The notes: generated by a model from the letters alone, not told the origin. DNA of 64,000 nt from Mesobacillus harenae (GCF_013343715.1 NZ_JABUNR010000011.1:1-64000), one strand, 5' to 3'. Shown: positions 24,531-33,273, counted from the first letter of the stretch. A program made the numbers and translations.

Positions 24531-25709
24531 GTGAGGATATATCTGATGGCCGCTCTGTCAATAATGCTCTTGCTGTCAGGATGTGCTCCGAACTTCCAAA
24601 AGCAAGAGGAAGTCGTACAGCAAAAGGATAACGACACAAAAGAAAAGGCGATTATCCCCAAGTATAAGATTTCGGATCAGTATTATCGGACGATTATGCC
24701 ATTTGAAGCAGGCAAGGCACGCGGGCTTGTCGTTAATAACCTTAATACTCGCTATGATATCCATGAGTTTGAAACAGGATTAATGCGAGTTGCCCAAAAT
24801 AACTTTGACGCTAACCAATATGTTTTTAAAGAAGGACAATACCTTGATAGTGGGACAGTAAGGTCATGGTTGAACAGGAAATATACAGAGGATCAGTTAA
24901 AAGAGCAGAAACTTGATAAATCAGACAACCTCGGACTTAACCCAGAGATGCCATCTAAGGGCAAGATTGAGGAGCTGAACAAAGACAACCCAATCTACCT
25001 GGCTCATATTCTAGAGCATAATTACCTCGTGCCAGTACAGGGTGAGAAATCGACATATCAGCTAGGCGGCGTGGTTATTGGGCTTGCTCTTAATACGGTT
25101 CATTATTATCAAAAAGAGGCTTATGGCGCGACGTTTGAAGAGAAGATCCCACGTGAGGTTGTTGAAAGGGAAGGAAAAAAGATTGCTGAACAGGTTCTTA
25201 GCCGCTTAAGGGGAATTGATGAACTCAAGGACGTGCCGATTACGATTGCCATGTTTGAACAAAAAAACAGGACCTCGGTTATTCCGGGTAATTTCTTTGC
25301 TTATTCCCATGTCCCAAAAGGAAGTTCAAATTTAGGGGACTGGGAAAATATCGATGAAAAGTATGTTTTATTTCCTTCTGACAATGCAAAGGCAGACCAC
25401 CGCGAAGACTGGACCTTGTTTGAGAATTTTAGGCAAGACGTGGAAACCTATTTTCCAAACTTTAGCGGGGTAGTTGGCAGGGCCTTTTATGCGGAGGGAC
25501 AAATGCATGAAATGCGCATTGATATCCCGATTCAATTGTACGGCAAGGCGGAGGTGATTGGTTTTACCCAATATGTTACCGGTCTTGTTATGGAACGCTT
25601 TCCAGACTACATTGCAGTAGAAGTTACGATATCTTCAGTTAACGGAGAAGAAGCCCTGGTTGTTCGGAAACAGGGTGAAGACGAGCCAATTGTTCATGTA
25701 TATCAATAA
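24531..25709 (+). CDS. camS: CamS-family lipoprotein (YerH)
   Basis: Lipoprotein of 392 residues in the CamS sex-pheromone-precursor family. The signal peptide is MRIYLMAALSIMLLLSGC (lipobox LSGC, Cys18), and in enterococci and staphylococci the released signal peptide is the source of the cAM373-like pheromone. The mature part includes RGLVVNNLNTRYD and YLVPVQGEKSTYQLGGV. GTG start (24531) behind AGAGGTGTAAACC. A terminator follows. The role in bacilli is unknown; the family and synteny are clear. Confidence 0.9.
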   Translation: MRIYLMAALSIMLLLSGCAPNFQKQEEVVQQKDNDTKEKAIIPKYKISDQYYRTIMPFEAGKARGLVVNNLNTRYDIHEFETGLMRVAQNNFDANQYVFKEGQYLDSGTVRSWLNRKYTEDQLKEQKLDKSDNLGLNPEMPSKGKIEELNKDNPIYLAHILEHNYLVPVQGEKSTYQLGGVVIGLALNTVHYYQKEAYGATFEEKIPREVVEREGKKIAEQVLSRLRGIDELKDVPITIAMFEQKNRTSVIPGNFFAYSHVPKGSSNLGDWENIDEKYVLFPSDNAKADHREDWTLFENFRQDVETYFPNFSGVVGRAFYAEGQMHEMRIDIPIQLYGKAEVIGFTQYVTGLVMERFPDYIAVEVTISSVNGEEALVVRKQGEDEPIVHVYQ

Positions 25710-25715
25710 CTTAAG

Positions 25716-25748
25716 CTAAAGAATCTTACTGGTTCTTTAGTTTTTTTT
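25716..25748 (+). terminator. Terminator after camS
   Basis: CTAAAGAA pairs with TTCTTTAG around a nine-base loop, followed by eight T. Confidence 0.9.
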
Positions 25749-25791
25749 GTGCACCTATTAAAAAAGAAATTCTAGTAAATTTGCTGGTTAT

Positions 25792-25840
25792 TGATAGCGA
25801 TTTCAGATAATTGAATAGGTTTACGGAAACATGATAGAAT
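25792..25840 (+). promoter_or_regulatory. cre-like site and promoter of rocA
   Basis: TGATAGCGATTTCA (25792-25805) fits the CcpA target consensus TGWNANCGNTNWCA at every fixed position. TTGAAT (25811-25816), 18 bp, TAGAAT (25835-25840) is a plausible sigma-A promoter just after it. Carbon catabolite control of rocA by CcpA is inferred. I see no -24/-12 sigma-54 element, unlike the B. subtilis roc genes. Confidence 0.5.
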
Positions 25841-25877
25841 GACAGTGGATGAAAACGAATACATTGGAGGCGATCGG

Positions 25878-27425
25878 ATGGTACAGCCATACAAACATGA
25901 ACCTTTCACAGATTTTGCTGTTGAAGAAGAACGCAACGCTTATCTAGAGGCATTAAAAACAGTTGAAGGTTATCTTGGTCAGGATTACGATCTAATTATT
26001 GGCGGCGAACGAGTCACTACAGAAGAAAAGATTATTTCATATAATCCCGCTAATAAAGAAGAAGTGATTGGGCGCGTTTCCAAAGCGAATCAGGAGCTGG
26101 CTGAAAAAGCTATGCAAGCTGCTGTTGAAGCATTTAAAACTTGGAAAAAGGTTAAAGCAGAAACCCGTGCAGACGTTTTGTTTAAAGCTGCAGCAATTAT
26201 CCGCCGGCGCAAACATGAATTCTCCGCATTGTTAACGAAAGAAGCAGGCAAGCCATGGAATGAGGCTGATGCTGACACAGCTGAAGCAATTGACTTTCTT
26301 GAATATTATGGCCGCCAAATGTTAAAGCATAAAGACGGAGTTCCAGTGAACAGCCGTCCAAATGAATATAACCGTTATGACTATATCCCGCTTGGAGTGG
26401 GTGTAATTATCTCTCCATGGAATTTCCCGCTGGCCATTATGGCAGGTACAACTGTTGCCGCGCTTGTAACTGGAAATACGGTTTTACTAAAGCCTGCTTC
26501 GACAACACCTGTCGTGGCAGCGAAGTTTGTTGAAGTATTAGAACAGGCAGGGCTTCCAAAGGGAGTACTAAATTTTGTGCCAGGAAGCGGTGCTGAAGTA
26601 GGAGACTATCTGGTCGACCACAAAGACACAAGGTTTATTTCCTTTACTGGTTCACGCGATGTCGGCCTGCGCATTTTTAATCGTGCTGCGACGCACGGTG
26701 ATGGCCAGCTTTGGCTTAAGCGGGTTATCTCGGAGATGGGCGGGAAAGACACGATTGTTGTGGATAAGGAGGCTGATCTTGAATTAGCTGCCAAGTCGAT
26801 CGTGGCTTCGGCATTTGGTTTTTCAGGCCAAAAATGTTCAGCTTGTTCCCGTGCGGTAATTGTGGAAGATGTATATGATCAAGTGCTTAATAGGGTAACT
26901 GAGTTAACGAACGAGCTAAAAGTGGGCAATCCAGAAGATAATAGCCACTTTATGGGTCCGGTTATTGATCAAAGTGCCTTTAACAAAATCATGGATTATG
27001 TAGAAATCGGGAAACAGGAAGGCAGAGTCGTTGCAGGTGGAGAGGGAGACAGCTCTACTGGTTACTTCATCCAGCCAACTGTTATAGCCGATGTTGATCC
27101 TAAGGCGCGCCTAATGCAGGAAGAAATCTTTGGACCGGTGGTAGCCTTCTCTAAGGCGAGGGATTTCGACCATGCGATCGAGATAGCTAATAATACTGAG
27201 TACGGCTTAACGGGTGCTGTGATTACGACCAACCGTGATCACATTCAAAAAGCGCGCGAAGACTTTCATGTAGGGAATTTATATTTTAACCGTGGCTGCA
27301 CAGGGGCAATCGTCGGTTACCAGCCATTTGGCGGTTTCAATATGTCCGGCACGGATTCCAAAGCCGGCGGGCCTGATTATCTGCTGCTTCATATGCAGGG
27401 CCAAACTACATCTGAAATGTACTAA
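25878..27425 (+). CDS. rocA: 1-pyrroline-5-carboxylate dehydrogenase
   Basis: NAD-dependent aldehyde dehydrogenase that oxidises pyrroline-5-carboxylate/glutamate semialdehyde to glutamate, the last step of proline and arginine breakdown. It has 515 residues, as in B. subtilis RocA/Put[10 protein letters not shown] binds [14 protein letters not shown] carries the general-base Glu, and [11 protein letters not shown] carries the catalytic Cys. The end [15 protein letters not shown] is typical. Start ATG 25878 behind TTGGAGGCGATCGG; an upstream ATG at 25839 adds 13 unlike residues. No proline dehydrogenase gene is beside it. Confidence 0.95.
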   Translation: MVQPYKHEPFTDFAVEEERNAYLEALKTVEGYLGQDYDLIIGGERVTTEEKIISYNPANKEEVIGRVSKANQELAEKAMQAAVEAFKTWKKVKAETRADVLFKAAAIIRRRKHEFSALLTKEAGKPWNEADADTAEAIDFLEYYGRQMLKHKDGVPVNSRPNEYNRYDYIPLGVGVIISPWNFPLAIMAGTTVAALVTGNTVLLKPASTTPVVAAKFVEVLEQAGLPKGVLNFVPGSGAEVGDYLVDHKDTRFISFTGSRDVGLRIFNRAATHGDGQLWLKRVISEMGGKDTIVVDKEADLELAAKSIVASAFGFSGQKCSACSRAVIVEDVYDQVLNRVTELTNELKVGNPEDNSHFMGPVIDQSAFNKIMDYVEIGKQEGRVVAGGEGDSSTGYFIQPTVIADVDPKARLMQEEIFGPVVAFSKARDFDHAIEIANNTEYGLTGAVITTNRDHIQKAREDFHVGNLYFNRGCTGAIVGYQPFGGFNMSGTDSKAGGPDYLLLHMQGQTTSEMY

Positions 27426-27475
27426 TGCAAAAAATAGGCACTCTGAGAAACAAGGGTGTCAAATTGTCGGCAAAA

Positions 27476-27510
27476 GGTATCGAGGGCACACACTCTCTCG
27501 GTGCCTTTTG
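27476..27510 (+). terminator. Terminator after rocA
   Basis: GGTATCGAG (27476-27484) pairs with CTCGGTGCC (27497-27505, two G-T pairs), then TTTTG and a further T-rich stretch. Confidence 0.75.
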
Positions 27511-27775
27511 TCATTTTTACTATCAATTGCAGGAGAAAGGGTTCACTTACGCTCCAAGCGCTTGCATTACGGGAGGCGTTCGTCGATCCGCCTGTAAGGA
27601 AAACCCCCCAGGACATTGATTTGGCGTCTCGAATTTAGCCTGCTCTTTTAAGAAGTTGCTAGATTTTGCTTCTGCCTTGTCCCGATAAAGGGAAAAGTAC
27701 TTTGTTGTCAACATGAAAAAATGTCAACAATGTAAAATTTATGTAATATATTGTTGCAATGTTTAGAAACTTATG
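27511..27775. other. Intergenic region upstream of the glycerol-phosphate ABC operon
   Basis: No gene is supported. It ends with a possible operator: TGTCAACA occurs twice as a direct repeat (27706-27713 and 27722-27729). The outer TTGTTG/CAACAA and inner ACAT/ATGT also make an interrupted inverted repeat (27702-27730). It lies just upstream of the -35. Confidence 0.5.
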
Positions 27776-27781
27776 TATAAT
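27754..27781 (+). promoter_or_regulatory. Likely sigma-A promoter of the ABC operon
   Basis: TTGCAA (27754-27759), 16 bp, TATAAT (27776-27781). A transcript from about 27788 would carry the antiterminator leader at 27805-27876. Confidence 0.55.
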
Positions 27782-27804
27782 AAGAATTAATCGAATATAC
27801 GGGA

Positions 27805-27876
27805 AGAGACCAAGAGATGAAACCCTAAATGAAAGCCCTTCCAGATAGAGGGCTGCGTTTGGTGTGGACTCTCTTT
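27805..27876 (+). promoter_or_regulatory. GlpP-type antitermination leader of the ABC operon
   Basis: The box AGAGAC-CA-AGAGATGAA-AC-CC (27805-27825) differs from the one before glpD (33274-33294) only at the four spacer bases. In both places the final CC enters the stem of a terminator-like hairpin. Here the hairpin is built from CCCTAAATG and AGCCCT pairing with AGGGCT and CGTTTGG, and the transcript reaches CTCTCTTTTTT at about 27870. AGAGA of the box can also pair with the final TCTCT. GlpP is known to act on glp leader RNAs in B. subtilis; its action here is inferred from the shared box. Confidence 0.65.
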
Positions 27877-27935
27877 TTTCTATGCCTTAAATTCGACAGG
27901 AATAATCTACTTAAAAATTTATAGGGGGTTTGAAG

Positions 27936-28985
27936 ATGAAAAAGTTTGTAGCAATGCTAACTTCATTAGCATTAGTAGGAAGTATTTTGGCAGCATGTGC
28001 AGGGGAAAGTTCATCCGGAGACGGCGGCGGAAGCGGAGAAGAAGGGGATATCGGCAGAATCACTTTTTATTCTCCAGAAACACCTGACATGACAAAAGAA
28101 CTAGGGCAAAAGTTTGAAGAGCTTAACGAAGGAAGCAGTGTGGATGTTCAATACGCAGGAACAAACGTATTGGTAAACCGCATGATGGCTGAAAAAGATA
28201 ATCCGCAAGGTGACGTTTGGTACGGCGGCGGAGGGATCCTTCCGTTCGAAGCTGCTGTAGATAAAGGGATTATTGGTGCCTATGTTCCTGATATGGCACA
28301 AGATTGGGATGTTGTTGAAGATGGTATCAAGGTAAAGCACCAGGATGGAAAATATGTTGGTGTTGAAGTGTTCGTTTTAGGATTTGCATATAACACTGAA
28401 CTAGTTTCCGAAGAAGAAGCACCTAAGACATGGGATGACCTTTTAGACCCGAAATGGGAAGGGAAAATTCAGTTCTCTAATCCAGCAGCATCTGGAACTT
28501 CTACTTTGATGGTTCTTAGCCAAATGATGCAGCGTGGAGAAGATGAAGGATGGGAGTATTTCCAAAAGCTTTCAGACCAAGCAAACTCTATTCCTGACTC
28601 AGGTTCTGGACCAACTAAAGCAGTTGCAATGGGTGAAGCGCACATTGGCGTAGGTTTTGACTTTATGGCTTATGAAGCAAAGGAAAAAGGAGAAAGTGTT
28701 GACTTTATTGTTCCAGACAAAACTCCTATTCTAGTAAATCCAGTTTCTATTGTTGAAGGCGGTCCTAACCCTGAAGGTGGTAAAAAGCTAATCGATTTCT
28801 TGTTATCCGAGGAAGGCCAGCAGATTCTTGCAAACTGGTACCATATTCCAATCAATCCGGATGTAGAGTCAAAGACTCCACTTTCGTTAGAAAATGTTAA
28901 GTCGCATGCTATTGACCTGGATATCGATTGGGTTAATGAAAATTATGATCGTGTAAGAAATGAATGGAAAACGAAAATTCAATAA
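27936..28985 (+). CDS. ABC transporter substrate-binding lipoprotein, FbpA/AfuA type
   Basis: Extracellular solute-binding lipoprotein of 349 residues. The signal peptide ends at LAAC (Cys about 21), followed by a Ser/Gly/Glu linker. The domain begins ITFYSPETPDMTKELGQKFEE and continues with GDVWYGGGG, PKTWDDLLDPKWEGKIQF, NPAASGT and AMGEAHIGVGFDF. This family includes ferric (FbpA), phosphonate and phosphosugar (AfuA) binders. The tandem tyrosines that hold iron in FbpA are not seen (the region reads GVGFDFMAYEA), so iron is unlikely. From its leader and neighbours I infer glycerol-3-phosphate or a related phosphate ester. Start ATG 27936 behind ATAGGGGGTTTGA. Confidence 0.88.
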   Translation: MKKFVAMLTSLALVGSILAACAGESSSGDGGGSGEEGDIGRITFYSPETPDMTKELGQKFEELNEGSSVDVQYAGTNVLVNRMMAEKDNPQGDVWYGGGGILPFEAAVDKGIIGAYVPDMAQDWDVVEDGIKVKHQDGKYVGVEVFVLGFAYNTELVSEEEAPKTWDDLLDPKWEGKIQFSNPAASGTSTLMVLSQMMQRGEDEGWEYFQKLSDQANSIPDSGSGPTKAVAMGEAHIGVGFDFMAYEAKEKGESVDFIVPDKTPILVNPVSIVEGGPNPEGGKKLIDFLLSEEGQQILANWYHIPINPDVESKTPLSLENVKSHAIDLDIDWVNENYDRVRNEWKTKIQ

Positions 28986-29000
28986 ATAAAGGTGGTTATT

Positions 29001-30128
29001 ATGGGTTCGGTTAAAGTTGATCAACTAACTAAAGAGTTTGCAGGCGTAAAAGCTTTAAATAACGTGAACCTGGATATCCAAGAGGGCGAATTTTTCGCCC
29101 TGCTTGGCCCCTCAGGATGTGGTAAAACTACAACTATGAGATGTATAGCAGGTTTTGAACAGCCTACAACAGGTACTATATTAATTGGAGACAAGGCTGT
29201 AAACAAGATTCCGCCAAATCGCAGAAATTGCGGTATGGTATTCCAAAGCTATGCGCTATTTCCGCATATGAACGTTTTTGAAAATGTTGCTTACAGCTTA
29301 AATATTAAACAATTAAACTCAAGCAATGTGATATCGCAGGCGGGAATCTATTTAAGGCTTCTTAATAGAAAGTTTGGAAAGTATCCTAAGGATATTGAAA
29401 AGAAGGTCATGGAAATTCTAGAATATGTAGAATTGGATCGCTATGCTACAAGATTAACGAGTGAACTTTCTGGCGGACAGCAGCAGCGTGTCGCTCTTGC
29501 ACGAGCGTTAGTTATGGAACCGGCAGTGCTGTTGATGGATGAGCCATTATCAAATTTGGATCAAAAGCTGCGTCATTCTATGCGTAATACGATAAGAAGG
29601 ATACAGCAGGATTTGGGTATTACAACTATCTTCGTTACTCACGATCAGGAAGAAGCAATGAGTATGGCTGACCGGGTAGCGGTTATGGATCATGGAGAAG
29701 TCATGCAAATCGGGACACCGACGGACTTATATAGCAGGCCTGCGACCCCTTTTATTGCAAATTTTGTCGGAACATCTAATATGTTGAAGGGTACGGTTGT
29801 TGATGAAGTGGATGGTCTCTCGATTATAAAGGGAGATGGTTTTCAGTTAAGATCATCACAAACATCCACGAAGAAAGAAGTAGACGTAATTATTCGGCCT
29901 GAAAATATCAAAGTTTACAAAGCGGACCGTGTACCAAGCGATGCCTCAAATTTGCTGGAGGGTGACATTGTTGTTTCTACGTACCTAGGATCAATCGTTC
30001 GATACGATGTCCAGATAGGGAATTACCAGCTTGTTGTTGATACTACATATTCTTCAGGTGAAAGCATTTTAGCTGCAGGAGAAAAAATTAAAATGTCAAT
30101 AGAGCCTGAAAGGGTGTTATTGATATGA
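29001..30128 (+). CDS. ABC transporter ATP-binding protein
   Basis: Cytosolic ATPase of 375 residues that powers the importer. Walker A is LGPSGCGKTTTM (about residue 37), Q-loop MVFQSYALFPHMNVFENV, signature LSGGQQQRVALARAL, Walker B AVLLMDEPLSNLD and the switch His in FVTHDQEE. A C-terminal TOBE domain (about 285-375) follows, as in carbohydrate and phosphonate/iron importers. There is an insertion of roughly 25 residues (NSSNVISQAGIYLRLLNRKF) between the Q-loop and the signature. Start ATG 29001 behind AAAGGTGGTTATT, 15 bp after the binding protein; the end overlaps the permease start. Confidence 0.93.
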   Translation: MGSVKVDQLTKEFAGVKALNNVNLDIQEGEFFALLGPSGCGKTTTMRCIAGFEQPTTGTILIGDKAVNKIPPNRRNCGMVFQSYALFPHMNVFENVAYSLNIKQLNSSNVISQAGIYLRLLNRKFGKYPKDIEKKVMEILEYVELDRYATRLTSELSGGQQQRVALARALVMEPAVLLMDEPLSNLDQKLRHSMRNTIRRIQQDLGITTIFVTHDQEEAMSMADRVAVMDHGEVMQIGTPTDLYSRPATPFIANFVGTSNMLKGTVVDEVDGLSIIKGDGFQLRSSQTSTKKEVDVIIRPENIKVYKADRVPSDASNLLEGDIVVSTYLGSIVRYDVQIGNYQLVVDTTYSSGESILAAGEKIKMSIEPERVLLI

Positions 30129-31828
30129 ACAAATTAAAGGATGCATTCAATGGACTAACGCTTGTAAAAGCTTTAATCTACCTTTTCTTCATAATTTTCA
30201 TGCTGCTTCCTTTATTTTCGGTATTCTTAGTAAGTTTTACAGGACAGCCTATCAACTTATTAGGATCGTTAACAGATCCGAAAATCTTAAGCTCGACGAT
30301 TGAAAAGTTCCAAGGGGCATCAATAGAAAGCTATACAAGCATGCTGCAAAACAGCAGCTATGGTAGTGCATTAAAAAATAGCTTAGGTCTTGCTTTGCTG
30401 GTAGCCCTGATTGTTATACTTGTCTGCATTCCGATTGCTTACGGGATTGCAAGAACAACTATGCCTTTCAAAAAAACGATTTCAGCATTATGTACTATTC
30501 CGCTGATTGTTCCAACATTTATTTCCGCCTACGCATTCATTATCATGTTTGGGCGCGCGGGCTGGGTTACGCATATATGGCAGTCGCTTGGGTTTGAGGG
30601 AATGTTAATCAACCCATATTCAATGACAGGGATTGTCCTTGTTCAAGTGTTTTTCTTTTTTCCATATGCACTATGGCCGATGGTTGCTGCTTTCAAGGTT
30701 AGTGATGTTACGCTTGAAGAAGCTTCGCAAAACCTTGGAGCGAAGAACTGGTTTACCTTTGTATTTGTAACCTTCCCGCTTGCCATACCGGGCGTAATAT
30801 CAAGTGCTTTACTTATCTTTACTGTTAGTTTCTCTGACTTTGGAACCCCGATTATTTTAGCGCCAAGCAATCTCAACTTGCTTGTTGTAGAGGCGTACAG
30901 AGAAATTGCAGGTTTCTTTAACTGGGGTGGAGCAGCCATCTTAACGGTGGTTATGGTTCTTGTTGCGGCATTCTTTTTCTGGCTGCAGCACCTATTCACT
31001 AAAGGAAAAAACTATGGTTCCGTTTCTGGTAAACCAAAAGTTCAGAAATTAAACGATAATAAAGTTTTAACAAGAGTGATTACTGTTTATTCTGGTTTCC
31101 TAGTATTAATTCCATTATTAGCAATGCTTTCAATTACTTTACAGTCTTTTGCGACCACTTGGGGAAAAGATCCTCTCCCAAATGGTTATACGCTGGACCA
31201 CTATAAAACTATTTTTACAAGCTCTATGGGGAATATTCAAAACAGTATTATTCTCGCGCTCGGAGCACTCGCTTTAAGTGTCGTAATCGCAACATTTGTA
31301 TCTTATTTCGTTGTAAGGCAAAATTCAACTAAACTTGATTTCCTCACATCGATTCCCTTAGTCGTTCCGGGGATTGCTTTTGGTATTGCTTTGATTCAAA
31401 CTTTCAACACTGCACCATTGCACCTTACTGGTACAGCACTGCTGTTAATCTTAGCGTACACCATTAGACGGCTGCCTTATATGGTTCGTTCCACAATGGG
31501 AACAATGAGGTCAATTAAACAGGATGTCGAAGAAGCAGCTATAAATTTAGGAGCCACCCCGTTGACAGCGGCAATTACGATTATTGGACCATTAATGCTT
31601 CCAGGAATTGCAGCCGGTTCGGTGCTTGTTTTTATCACTGTAATTAAAGAAACGAGTATCTCTATTTTGCTGGCACCTGCAGAGTGGGCACCAATGAGTT
31701 TGGCGATTTTCCAAAATATCCTGCGGGGTGAGTATTATACGGCAGCGGCGATGTCGATTGTCCTAGTCGTTCTAGTTCTTATCTTACAGGCAATTGCTAA
31801 CCGCATGTCGGCTAGAAATCCTAACTAA
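30125..31828 (+). CDS. ABC transporter permease, two fused permease domains
   Basis: Membrane permease of 567 residues containing two MetI-like permease domains in one chain, as in FbpB/AfuB-type importers, so no second permease gene is needed. Each half has about six membrane segments and an EAA loop: first VTLEEASQNLGAKNWFTFVF (about residue 195), second DVEEAAINLGATPLTAAIT (about residue 460). ATG 30125 overlaps the ATPase stop. The strict co-translation supports one complex of SBP, ATPase and permease. Confidence 0.93.
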   Translation: MNKLKDAFNGLTLVKALIYLFFIIFMLLPLFSVFLVSFTGQPINLLGSLTDPKILSSTIEKFQGASIESYTSMLQNSSYGSALKNSLGLALLVALIVILVCIPIAYGIARTTMPFKKTISALCTIPLIVPTFISAYAFIIMFGRAGWVTHIWQSLGFEGMLINPYSMTGIVLVQVFFFFPYALWPMVAAFKVSDVTLEEASQNLGAKNWFTFVFVTFPLAIPGVISSALLIFTVSFSDFGTPIILAPSNLNLLVVEAYREIAGFFNWGGAAILTVVMVLVAAFFFWLQHLFTKGKNYGSVSGKPKVQKLNDNKVLTRVITVYSGFLVLIPLLAMLSITLQSFATTWGKDPLPNGYTLDHYKTIFTSSMGNIQNSIILALGALALSVVIATFVSYFVVRQNSTKLDFLTSIPLVVPGIAFGIALIQTFNTAPLHLTGTALLLILAYTIRRLPYMVRSTMGTMRSIKQDVEEAAINLGATPLTAAITIIGPLMLPGIAAGSVLVFITVIKETSISILLAPAEWAPMSLAIFQNILRGEYYTAAAMSIVLVVLVLILQAIANRMSARNPN

Positions 31829-31845
31829 CGCTGGAGGAACTGACA

Positions 31846-32622
31846 TTGACAAAAGGATTCATATTTGACCTAGATGGAACCGTTTATTTAGATGATGAAA
31901 TCATTGAGGGTGCAGCAGAAACCATTCAGGAATTAAAGGCAAGAGGTGACAAAGTTGTCTTCCTCACCAATAAGTCTATTTCTACTCGAGCTGACTATGT
32001 AAAAAAGTTAAATAAACTGGGAATTGAAGTAAATCTCAATGAAGTTATCAATTCTAACTTTATCACTGCAAAATTTCTTAAGGACAATTTACAAGAGGGG
32101 GAAGCTGCTCTGGTAATTGGAGAGCAGCCTCTTTTTGAAGAGTTACAGGAAGAAAGGATCCCGATAACCAAGGATCCTTCGAAAGCTAAATATGTAGTGT
32201 TGGGCTGGGACCGGGAGTTTTCATATGAGAAAATTAACCTTGCTTTTCAAGCATGGCTAAATAAGGCAAAAATTATTGCTACCAACCCTGACAGGACTTG
32301 TCCTGTCAAAGGTGGAGAAATCCCTGACTGCGGAGCGATGATTGGCGCCCTTGAAGGGGCAACAGGTGAACGTATAGATTCGATAACTGGGAAGCCTTCC
32401 AAACTGATGGCAGAGTATGTTGTGACTAAGATACTTGGGCTCGATGCCGCTAGTTGTTATATGATCGGCGACCGTTTGGAAACAGATATTAAAATGGGCA
32501 ATGAAAATGGTTTAAACTCTGTACTTGTTTTGACCGGGATTACAACGAAAGAAATGATTGGGAACTCAGTTTACAAGCCGTCTTACGTGTTTGATAGTAT
32601 TAAGGGTGTTTCCAGCTTATAA
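31846..32622 (+). CDS. HAD-superfamily (subclass IIA) phosphatase
   Basis: Cytosolic phosphatase of 258 residues. Motif I FDLDGTVYLDD (residues 7-17), motif II VVFLTNKS, the IIA-type cap with GCDVEF-like content replaced by VLGWDREFSYEKI, motif III GKPSKLM and motif IV YMIGDRLETDIKMG. Family members act on small phosphate esters; known IIA enzymes include glycerol-3-phosphate and phosphoglycolate phosphatases. Position 17 bp after the permease, behind CTGGAGGAACTGACA, with a TTG start at 31846, makes it the fourth gene of the transporter operon. I infer that it works on the imported phosphate ester. Its last six bases overlap the glpP end on the other strand. Confidence 0.85.
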   Translation: MTKGFIFDLDGTVYLDDEIIEGAAETIQELKARGDKVVFLTNKSISTRADYVKKLNKLGIEVNLNEVINSNFITAKFLKDNLQEGEAALVIGEQPLFEELQEERIPITKDPSKAKYVVLGWDREFSYEKINLAFQAWLNKAKIIATNPDRTCPVKGGEIPDCGAMIGALEGATGERIDSITGKPSKLMAEYVVTKILGLDAASCYMIGDRLETDIKMGNENGLNSVLVLTGITTKEMIGNSVYKPSYVFDSIKGVSSL

Positions 32623-33180
32623 ATTCAAATTCCACATGGAAGGGTTGCCGGATGATACAGCAAGTGCACCGGATTCAAGTGCTGCCAGCACGTCTGCTCT
32701 TTCACTAATAAGTCCGCCCGCGATTAACGGGAGGTGGATTTCTTTTGTTAGCTTATCAATTATTTGCGGCATTAAGCCAGGCAGCACTTCAACGGCGTCA
32801 GGTTTGCAAGATTTGGCCATTTCAATCCCTTTTTGAACCGCGCCGAAATCGATCAAAAAAATACGCTGGACTGCCATTAGCCCTTCTTCTTTGGCAAATT
32901 TGATTAAATTACTTTTTGTAGTAATAATTCCCGTCGGCTTCCATACCTTAGCTATATAACTAACGGCACTTTTTGTGTTGGAAATTCCGTCTATGAAGTC
33001 AAGGTGGACGAAAATATGCATATTGGCTGAGCGAAGCCTTCTGATATGGTCTTCAATATTAATTAAATTTCCAGTCAGCAGGAAAGCTATATTTGAGCTG
33101 CTTTTAATAGCCATGTCTATATCTTTTTCATTTTTGATCGAAGCAATCATTTGAGATTCAACCATATCTACAATATTCAT
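32617..33180 (-). CDS. glpP: Glycerol uptake operon antiterminator GlpP
   Basis: RNA-binding antiterminator of 187 residues. In B. subtilis GlpP bound to glycerol-3-phosphate lets polymerase read through terminators in glp leaders. The family plan is clear: IASIKNEKDIDMAIKSSSNIAFLLTGNL, MHIFVHLDFIDGISNTKSAV, GIITTKSNLIKFAKEEGLMAVQRIFLIDF and the phosphate-binding VEVLPGLMPQII...PLIAGGLISERADV of this TIM-barrel fold. Start ATG 33180 with GGGAGGTTCTTT. It is transcribed divergently from glpD and converges on the ABC operon, and both of those units carry the same candidate GlpP target. Confidence 0.94.
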   Translation of the reverse strand: MNIVDMVESQMIASIKNEKDIDMAIKSSSNIAFLLTGNLINIEDHIRRLRSANMHIFVHLDFIDGISNTKSAVSYIAKVWKPTGIITTKSNLIKFAKEEGLMAVQRIFLIDFGAVQKGIEMAKSCKPDAVEVLPGLMPQIIDKLTKEIHLPLIAGGLISERADVLAALESGALAVSSGNPSMWNLNL

Positions 33181-33273
33181 AAAGAACCTCCCGTTTAAAT
33201 TATGTTCTATATTAATTATTTTATCATACTAAATTTAACAATACGTTGCTCGAAAAAAAGATAATTATAGGTC

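Noticed and set aside
27292..27638. Several plus-strand frames around the end of rocA
   Set aside because: They overlap the rocA terminator and each other in different frames; none has a start signal or sensible composition.
27936..31828. Iron or 2-aminoethylphosphonate importer
   Set aside because: These are the usual automatic labels for the family, but the tandem tyrosines of iron binders are not seen, no phosphonate gene is nearby, and the leader links the operon to glycerol metabolism. Not excluded without binding data.
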